Assembly: GCA_013314735.1 (NCBI GenBank)
Contig: JABUFD010000002.1
Coordinates: 992,001-1,056,000 of the forward strand
DNA: 64,000 bases
Direction of reading: 5' to 3'
Source of the DNA: Anaerolineae bacterium
GTDB taxonomy: Bacteria > Chloroflexota > Anaerolineae > Anaerolineales > Anaerolineaceae
Shown: one piece after another, positions 59,701-64,000 of the stretch
Position numbering within the stretch: the stretch's first letter is position 1
How the letters are laid out: each line of letters begins with the position of its first letter
Program-made: the position numbers and the translations under genes
The notes under the pieces: model-generated
Told to the model about the DNA's origin: nothing
Databases searched by the model: none
Seen by the model: only the letters and a program-made list of their open reading frames with translations

Positions 59701-60426
59701 CTGCTGCTCCCTGGTGGGCAAATGCTGGTGCTGGCGCGGGCCACTGATCAGGCCGGCAACGTGAACACGGTTAATTTGAGCGCCACCATTGCCAACCGCA
59801 GACCGTCAATCGAACTGACGGACCGTTGGTATGTCTGGGAAAGCGGTGAAATGCGTATAGATGTTGGTGATGTGGATTATGAAAATGTCACCGTCAAAAT
59901 TTGCGACGATCAAAACCGCTGGCCCTGCGTGGTGTACTCGTATGAATCTGGCGAAGCACCGGAATACGTCACCTGGAATCGTAAATTTGGAGACATAGTA
60001 GCTCCGATTGGTGAGTACCCGGTTGAAGCCACTGTCACTGACATCCTGGGGCGCAGCGACACAGCCACAGGCGTGATTGTTATCCCGCCGCCTCTGCCGA
60101 CGGCTACCCCGACGGTAACACTGACCCCGACTGCCACCCCTACGACCACAGGGACACCGCAGCCGAAACCGACCCAGGAGCCGACCCAAATGGCGACTCC
60201 CACCGCAACAGTAGTTATTCCCGTCGTTGCCCCACCTGCTGCGCCGATTGAGGAAATCCCGCTGCCGCAGATGATCAACTACGGCCCATACCTGGTGCTG
60301 ATCGGGCTTTGTTTTGCTTTAGGTACATCTGTCAGTCGTGACCGCCGCCCGCGTGAGTGGCAGCGGCTGGCTGAACAGTTATCCAAAATCACACTGATTC
60401 AATCTCAAAAAGGAAAAGGAGAATAA
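56794..60426 (+). CDS. Giant surface protein with Ig-like repeats
   Basis: The 1210-residue protein has an N-terminal signal-anchor (about 8-30), a Cys-rich head (about 45-140), about nine Ig-like/bacterial beta-sandwich repeats of about 85-90 residues, each starting near G(L/W)NxWYxSPVxVxxxGxDxxSG and ending DNAGNxT, a Pro/Thr linker (about 1105-1150) and a C-terminal membrane segment (GPYLVLIGLCFALG). The open frame begins upstream at 56749 but that ATG is inside the attenuator stem; AGGAG sets ATG 56794. Probably an adhesin or mating-contact protein. Confidence 0.8.
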   Translation: MKILKNKKILIGVVIALLVLGVETVLAAYTGPVGRSSSVTYWERKNCHYQAVYNPPGPEYYSCTLDLYYTPSDTCPGNVEPFFNPTACAGWPGDCTGLSCDINGTETIEDCNPGDEACTMREEGVDYDPATVSGAAGCTLTGNNGWCRNGATVSLSASEPVAGYRITWLEGNQGAGDFSLCDPADASSVNCTWPAGDGNRSLSFWAHSTFGDTSEMGSVNLKVDGTNPTAGLVIGATPNAAGWYNTNVPLSTTGTDATSGVAGWYVQVNGGAWQPSPYTLSVDGLYTVRGVVQDNAGNQTATANSTVNRDATAPTFTVVPDRAPEYGDWYFGPVTVSVNGSDNLSGYTHSTYILYDESGVPTTGTMPVTISAEGQNDLNLTAFDLAGNHSGGSYPYRIDIGVPTAGTIINGTMGLNNWYISPVDLSVTGNDAGSGVCSVSLNLDNTGWQPAPLNDYAGQGNHAFTGQSQDCVGQLSTVTAAEAFKVDTVYPSLDATFPVSDGENGWHITPFTVSVTGTDATSGLALVQARYAGGSWQDNELLVNREGLVDVEFRSQDNAGNTTTSPEQFSVDLTNPTLTMNRTGTAGLAGWYISPVTVTTNGSDTISGLQSVQMRQNGGAWETTNSLLLSADGTYTVDALVEDNAGRQTQGQETVNVDATAPSLTTMYNGPDGLNNWYVNPVEVSIYGMDDTSGVMLAQVQANGNGWWSNGLTLDAEGVNTLDFRVQDNAGNLTTANSQVSMDLTNPTLTITAAGTMGTNGWYTSAAALTAAGADAISGLMNIQIREGAAGWQVRDEITVTADGTHPFEFMATDNAGRETLIQREVKVDQTAPTLAPTAAGTLGLNGWYTSAVTLKANAADATSGIASVMPAADVTVSEDAHYTANWTARDNAGNEASAALAVKIDRTPPAVAFDPLSGFVVGSVTLTGNAADVTSGLMKVEVSTNLGLSWTEVTVNPADGSWSMPWDTLLLPGGQMLVLARATDQAGNVNTVNLSATIANRRPSIELTDRWYVWESGEMRIDVGDVDYENVTVKICDDQNRWPCVVYSYESGEAPEYVTWNRKFGDIVAPIGEYPVEATVTDILGRSDTATGVIVIPPPLPTATPTVTLTPTATPTTTGTPQPKPTQEPTQMATPTATVVIPVVAPPAAPIEEIPLPQMINYGPYLVLIGLCFALGTSVSRDRRPREWQRLAEQLSKITLIQSQKGKGE

Positions 60427-60432
60427 CAAAAA

Positions 60433-60978
60433 ATGTCTGATTTGATTTCGCTGGTTACTTTAGTGGCCGTTCTGTCCCTGGGCCTGATCCTCTGGTTCTA
60501 CAACAGCCGGCAGGCCGATGCTCTGCGGGGCATGGCCCGAACAACCGAGAATATGTACATGATTCAACTGAAAGCCCGGCGTGACGAGCGCAAGAAACAG
60601 CCGATGACCCTTTCGCCGCTGCAATGGTTGGCAGCGCAGGCCGGCAGCGGGACGATTTTGAGTGAAGTGATTGGTACCTCGCACAATCCCGCCTGGATCA
60701 ACCTGCGCGCCGGGGGCGGTGTCCGGTTGGTGGTATCACCGCTGGACCCGGAAGAGATGAAACGTGCGCTTAAAGCAGAAGAAACAAAATCCCGCCTGAA
60801 TGCAGCCTTTGAACCGCTCCTGGGTGACAAATCCCGTACCGTCACGGTGACAGAACGCTCGCTGCAAAACGAAGAATGGTTTGACCTGGAAGCTGCTGAG
60901 GTAGGCGGAAACCTGGGTGTCAATTGGGGCGAAGTGTCCCGGCTTTGGTTCTATGTGATTGCTCCCAAAACGAAGTAA
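60433..60978 (+). CDS. Membrane-anchored protein in tad locus
   Basis: The 181-residue protein has one N-terminal membrane segment (about 5-22), a short charged helix and a cytoplasmic or outside domain of about 120 residues. It starts 6 bases after the adhesin gene and precedes the prepilin peptidase. No family recognised. Confidence 0.6.
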   Translation: MSDLISLVTLVAVLSLGLILWFYNSRQADALRGMARTTENMYMIQLKARRDERKKQPMTLSPLQWLAAQAGSGTILSEVIGTSHNPAWINLRAGGGVRLVVSPLDPEEMKRALKAEETKSRLNAAFEPLLGDKSRTVTVTERSLQNEEWFDLEAAEVGGNLGVNWGEVSRLWFYVIAPKTK

Positions 60979-60984
60979 GAGCCA

Positions 60985-61524
60985 ATGACAACTACGGCGA
61001 TTGTCCACGACGTTTTGATTGCAATCTTCCTGCTGGCTTGCGCCTGGCTGGATGTCAAAACGCGTAAAGTCCCCAACGTCCTGACATTGACAGTTTTGGT
61101 TTATGGCATGATTTCAGCCAGCATCCGGGGCAACTGGCCGGCTGCGCTGCTGGTCGTTTTGTTCGTGATACTGTCTGATTTGCGTCAATCAATCGCCTCC
61201 CCGGTATCGCTGCTGGCACTTGCCATCGCCGGCATCGTATCCTGGCAAAAGCTAGGATTGGGGCTGGATGCGATACTGGTCCAAATTATGATGTTTGTTA
61301 TCTGGCAAATGTGGCTCCACCGACTGACTGGGGGAGCAGATGCCAAAATTCTGCTGGCGCTTACGCTCCTGTATGGGAGCGGGATATTCCTGGCTGCAAC
61401 CCTGGCCGGCGGCGTGTTCGGCCTGGTTGCACTCCTGTTCAAAAAGCGCACCCTGCCCTATGTCCTGCCAATCGCAGCCGGGGCAATCGTGTTCATGGCG
61501 CTCAAACTAACTCAACTTGTTTAG
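60985..61524 (+). CDS. cpaA: Prepilin peptidase (A24, TadV/CpaA type)
   Basis: The 179-residue polytopic protein holds both catalytic aspartates of A24 peptidases: LDVKTRKVPN (about 22-31) and GGADAKILLAL (about 113-123, the GxGD-type site with Ala in place of Gly). It has no N-terminal methylase domain, as usual for TadV/CpaA. It cleaves the Flp and TadE-like leader peptides. Confidence 0.88.
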   Translation: MTTTAIVHDVLIAIFLLACAWLDVKTRKVPNVLTLTVLVYGMISASIRGNWPAALLVVLFVILSDLRQSIASPVSLLALAIAGIVSWQKLGLGLDAILVQIMMFVIWQMWLHRLTGGADAKILLALTLLYGSGIFLAATLAGGVFGLVALLFKKRTLPYVLPIAAGAIVFMALKLTQLV

Positions 61525-61535
61525 GAAAGGGAAAA

Positions 61536-62855
61536 ATGCTAAAACTTGCTCTACTGTTCTCAATGTTTGTGCAAATGCTCAATCCACTGTCTGCCGGTGC
61601 AAACTGGCCGGTGGCGCACCCCGACGACTTCTTTGGCCGGCCTGGTGCAAACCTGGTTGTTCCAGCTCCTGGCTTTCTGGAAAACGATGAACTTCCATTC
61701 CTTGTGTCCATCTCGATCTCTGACACCCCCGACAACGGCAAGCTGGACTTCCCATCATCGGCGTCCGACGGCAGTTTTATCTACACCCCTGATACCGGAT
61801 TCACCGGGATTGACAGCTTTACTTACCGCCTGGTGTGGGAAGGCGGCTCATCCTCGGCGGTAGTTACGCTGCATATTCTGGACGGCTCCGCAGCTACTGA
61901 TGACAAATATCGTGTGTACCAGAATACAACCCTGGACGTACCTGCTCCAGGTGTTCTAGCAAACGACTACCCGGACGATCCCCTGCGTGCCGCCATGTTA
62001 GTCAACGGTACCACTCACGGCAACCTGAATCTGCGTCAGGATGGCAGTTTTCGCTATGTTCCTGAGCCGGGATACCTGGGGCCGGATGAGTTTACCTATG
62101 TATTCGTCATTGGCTCAGAGGAGCCGTCAGCCGAAGCGACTGTTACCCTGAATATCGTTGAACGGCCAACCGCCCGTTTCAAGGCGACTGAAATGACGGT
62201 GAATGAGTATGTTGGCGAAATTACCGTAGATTTGCTGCTGACATCGCAGCACAACGGCGGCGTAGCGCAGATTTACTTCATGCCTCAAAGTGCCAATTGC
62301 TATCGTGCCAATCCTGATTTGGACTGCACCTCGCAATCCGTGACGATTGAACCCGACCAGCAATCGGTTGAGTTCACCATCACGATTTACGATGATCCAA
62401 CGCCCGAATTGGAGCTTGAAGAAGTCGTTTTGGGTTTCAGTATTACCGATGACGATCCCGATTTTATCGAGACTGAACCCCTGTATATGCACCTGTATAT
62501 CTACGATAACGACAACCACCGTCCGATTGCCGTAGATGATGCCTTCACAATGCAGATGAATCAAAGCCTGACTATCGCCCCTCCGGGCGGCGTCCTGGTC
62601 AATGATTACGATCTGGACTCCGGTCTGATCACCATGACAGCAGCCCTTGAAACCGGCCCGGCGCATGGTGAATTGACCCTGTATCCTGATGGTACTTTTA
62701 CCTATACCCCTGCGCCTGGCTTTGCCGGCGTGGACACATTTACCTATACGGCATCGGATGGCTTTGCAAACTCATACCCGGCTGATGTGGTGATCACAGT
62801 CGAGCCATTGCGGATTTACTTGCCGATTATCGTCAAGACCGCATCTGGCCGCTGA
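61536..62855 (+). CDS. Secreted protein with cadherin-like/BIG_9 repeats
   Basis: The 439-residue protein has a signal peptide (MLKLALLFSMFVQMLNPLSAG), three Ig-like repeats of the DGSFxYTPxxGFxGxDxFTY type (about 30-110, 120-205 and 325-420) and a Calx-beta-like domain (about 210-320). It ends RIYLPIIVKTASGR, the hydrophobic tail typical of Chloroflexota exoproteins and probably a sorting or anchoring signal. AGGAAAGG sets ATG 61536. Likely a pilus-associated surface protein. Confidence 0.78.
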   Translation: MLKLALLFSMFVQMLNPLSAGANWPVAHPDDFFGRPGANLVVPAPGFLENDELPFLVSISISDTPDNGKLDFPSSASDGSFIYTPDTGFTGIDSFTYRLVWEGGSSSAVVTLHILDGSAATDDKYRVYQNTTLDVPAPGVLANDYPDDPLRAAMLVNGTTHGNLNLRQDGSFRYVPEPGYLGPDEFTYVFVIGSEEPSAEATVTLNIVERPTARFKATEMTVNEYVGEITVDLLLTSQHNGGVAQIYFMPQSANCYRANPDLDCTSQSVTIEPDQQSVEFTITIYDDPTPELELEEVVLGFSITDDDPDFIETEPLYMHLYIYDNDNHRPIAVDDAFTMQMNQSLTIAPPGGVLVNDYDLDSGLITMTAALETGPAHGELTLYPDGTFTYTPAPGFAGVDTFTYTASDGFANSYPADVVITVEPLRIYLPIIVKTASGR

Positions 62856-62889
62856 TCCAAATGACTGAAAACGAAAGGAGGTGAAAACC

Positions 62890-63048
62890 ATGTTATCCAA
62901 GTCCAATTTCCTGCGTGACAATCGCGGCATCGAATCCACCGAAGTCGCCCTGATCATCGCTGCGGTTGTGCTGGTCGCCTACGGCGCGTATGTGCTGCTG
63001 GGCAACAAGATCAACATTGCCGTGACCGACGTGGCCGATAAGGTCTAG
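62890..63048 (+). CDS. flp: Flp type IVb pilin
   Basis: The 52-residue protein MLSKSNFLRDNRGIESTEVALIIAAV... is a classic short Flp pilin: a basic leader, cleavage after Gly13, and a mature N-terminus with Glu at position 5 (I-E-S-T-E) inside a hydrophobic helix. A perfect AAAGGAGGTGA lies before ATG 62890, the strongest ribosome site in the window, as expected for a major pilin. Confidence 0.88.
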   Translation: MLSKSNFLRDNRGIESTEVALIIAAVVLVAYGAYVLLGNKINIAVTDVADKV

Positions 63049-63082
63049 TCAGTCAAATCGCGGCAGCGAGAGAGTAATCAAC

Positions 63083-63106
63083 GGCCACCCGCTTCGGCGG
63101 GTGGCC
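63083..63106 (+). other. 10-bp perfect hairpin with TTCG loop after the pilin gene
   Basis: GGCCACCCGC (63083-63092), TTCG, GCGGGTGGCC (63097-63106). No T tail follows, so it is more likely an mRNA 3' stabiliser or partial stop that raises pilin mRNA over the downstream genes. Confidence 0.7.
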
Positions 63107-63170
63107 TATGGCGAACATAAACCCCAATAAAGGGGATAGAACCGAAAGAAAGCAAGAAAGGAAGGCAAAG

Positions 63171-63311
63171 ATGGCATTTATCCAAGACGAGGCAGCTTTG
63201 GAAGCCGTCCAGTTGTACTTTGTCGGTGCTGGCGGTCTGGCCTTCCTCACCTACAAAATGTACGATGTCCTGGTCGCGGATACCGTTCGCGATATCGCAA
63301 CAAGGCTCTAA
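63171..63311 (+). CDS. Small Flp-locus membrane peptide
   Basis: The 46-residue protein MAFIQDEAALEAVQLYFVGAGGLAFLTYKMYDVL... has one hydrophobic helix and the E-A-x-E pattern of a pilin-like N-terminus but no basic leader. AGGAAGG precedes ATG 63171. A minor pilin-like or assembly peptide is possible. Confidence 0.5.
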   Translation: MAFIQDEAALEAVQLYFVGAGGLAFLTYKMYDVLVADTVRDIATRL

Positions 63312-63368
63312 AAGCCGATCAAGCCGGGTGGGATGCAAAAGTCCCGACTGGTGGAAAGGAAAGAAAAA

Positions 63369-63779
63369 ATGCTCAAAAACAAATTCATTCGGGACCTGTC
63401 TGCAATGGAAACCCTGGAAGCGGTCATCACCGTTCCGATTGTCGTGACACTCATGCTGGCGATTGTGAACCTGGGGATGCTGGTGTACGGCCAGCAAGCA
63501 GTCCAGGCAGCGGCACGACACGGGGCGCGCATGGGCAGCGTGGCGCAGGGCGGCAGCGGCGCGTCCTATGCGTTTTCATACGCAAGCCAGGCGATCAGCG
63601 ATGCCGCCCTGGTGGAAAACCCCAGTGTCACCATCCTCTCCCCTGGTGGTCCTGCCGGCAGCCTGCTCAATGTGCGTGTCGAGGGCGAAATTCCCAACTT
63701 TATGGCAGGATTCGTCCCTGGGTTGCCCAACCCATTTGTGGTCAGTGCGGATTCGGTGTTCCGGCAGGAAGGGTGGTAG
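63369..63779 (+). CDS. tadE: TadE-like pseudopilin
   Basis: The 136-residue protein starts MLKNKFIRDLSAMETLEAVITVPIVVTLMLAIVNLGMLVYGQQAVQAAARHGARMGS, the TadE pattern of a short leader, Glu-containing hydrophobic helix and the QAVxxAARxGAR segment. AAAGGAAAG sets ATG 63369. TadE-like proteins are processed by TadV and act in pilus assembly. Confidence 0.82.
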   Translation: MLKNKFIRDLSAMETLEAVITVPIVVTLMLAIVNLGMLVYGQQAVQAAARHGARMGSVAQGGSGASYAFSYASQAISDAALVENPSVTILSPGGPAGSLLNVRVEGEIPNFMAGFVPGLPNPFVVSADSVFRQEGW

Positions 63780-63783
63780 GGAA

Positions 63784-64000
63784 ATGATGCACACCTCACT
63801 GATGCGAGATAAGCGCGCCTACTCCATGACCTTTTGGGCGGTGTATATCGGTGCAGTCATTGTCCCTCTGATTGCCCTGGCAACCGGATTGGGCCGGATT
63901 TTCTTCACCCGTGCGCAGCTTGCAGCGGCGGCTGATTCGGCTGCGCTGGCTGCGGCGGTGGAGATTGACCGGGAAGCGTACATGGAAACCGGTGAAGTCA
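63784..64000 (+). CDS. TadG-like/Flp assembly protein, N-terminal part (runs off window)
   Basis: 72 residues are visible, starting MMHTSLMRDKRAYSMTFWAVYIGAVIVPLIALATGLGR, with one membrane helix and the segment RAQLAAAADSAALAAAVE that is typical of TadG/TadE-N (Flp pilus assembly) proteins. It begins 4 bases after tadE. Confidence 0.75.
   Translation, partial: MMHTSLMRDKRAYSMTFWAVYIGAVIVPLIALATGLGRIFFTRAQLAAAADSAALAAAVEIDREAYMETGEV

Overview
The window looks like a Chloroflexota (Anaerolineae-type) chromosome carrying one end of a large integrative element. Support for the taxon is indirect: a secreted protein at 61536-62855 ends in the RIYLPIIVK-type tail common in Chloroflexota exoproteins, the pilus cluster has no secretin gene in view (fits a single-membrane cell), and the gene style matches. 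No rRNA or complete tRNA is present to settle it.

Left part, 1 to about 11.24 kb, is chromosome: a partial membrane protein, an MFS transporter next to a family 3 beta-glucosidase, an APC permease with a cytoplasmic stress-protein tail, an AT-rich minus-strand STAND-like NTPase whose frame is split at a run of eight A's, and the 3' part of comM (yifB). comM is cut at its CPCGYYGD motif, where a large serine recombinase gene begins on the other side. This is the left attachment junction. The matching right end lies beyond the window, so the element is longer than 52 kb.

Element, about 11.24 to 64.0 kb: (a) 12.8-14.4 kb, recombinase, a repressor and divergent promoters. (b) 14.5-21.9 kb, a replication and recombination module: Rad52-like annealing protein, CHC2/TOPRIM primase, a winged-helix initiator carrying five 24-bp palindromic iterons inside its own gene (like lambda O), a DnaB-like ATPase, small regulators and ParA. 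(c) 21.95-23.6 kb, seven copies of a 55-bp dyad element separated by GGCAN-pentamer spacers, then a ribbon-helix-helix protein and its probable iterated sites: a candidate centromere. (d) 23.6-31.9 kb, SSB-like protein, two proteins of replication-relaxation type, a hairpin-rich gap that may be oriT, VRR-NUC nuclease, RHH protein and a RecD2-like helicase. (e) 31.9-41.4 kb, exported and membrane proteins, a peptidoglycan amidase, and a gene-free stretch of about 1.2 kb that reads as a very large structured RNA preceded by a 51-nt tRNA-like element. (f) 41.5-64.0 kb, a VirB4/HerA-like ATPase with a long Ser/Gly/His-rich insert and a full Tad/Flp pilus locus (CpaB, TadZ, CpaF, TadB, TadC, prepilin peptidase, Flp pilin, TadE, TadG-like), interrupted by an IetAS-type AAA ATPase/subtilase pair and large Ig-like surface proteins.

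Three operons (32.9, 40.0 and 56.8 kb) share a repeated leader made of an extended -10 promoter, small hairpins, a conserved CCAATCGGC and an intrinsic terminator. In one copy the terminator stem sequence is entirely different but the structure is kept, which argues for coordinated attenuation of the surface/transfer genes. Read together, this is an integrative element with its own replicon, partition system and a Tad-type pilus coupled to a conjugation-type ATPase. Several of its regulatory and RNA parts I cannot assign to a known family.
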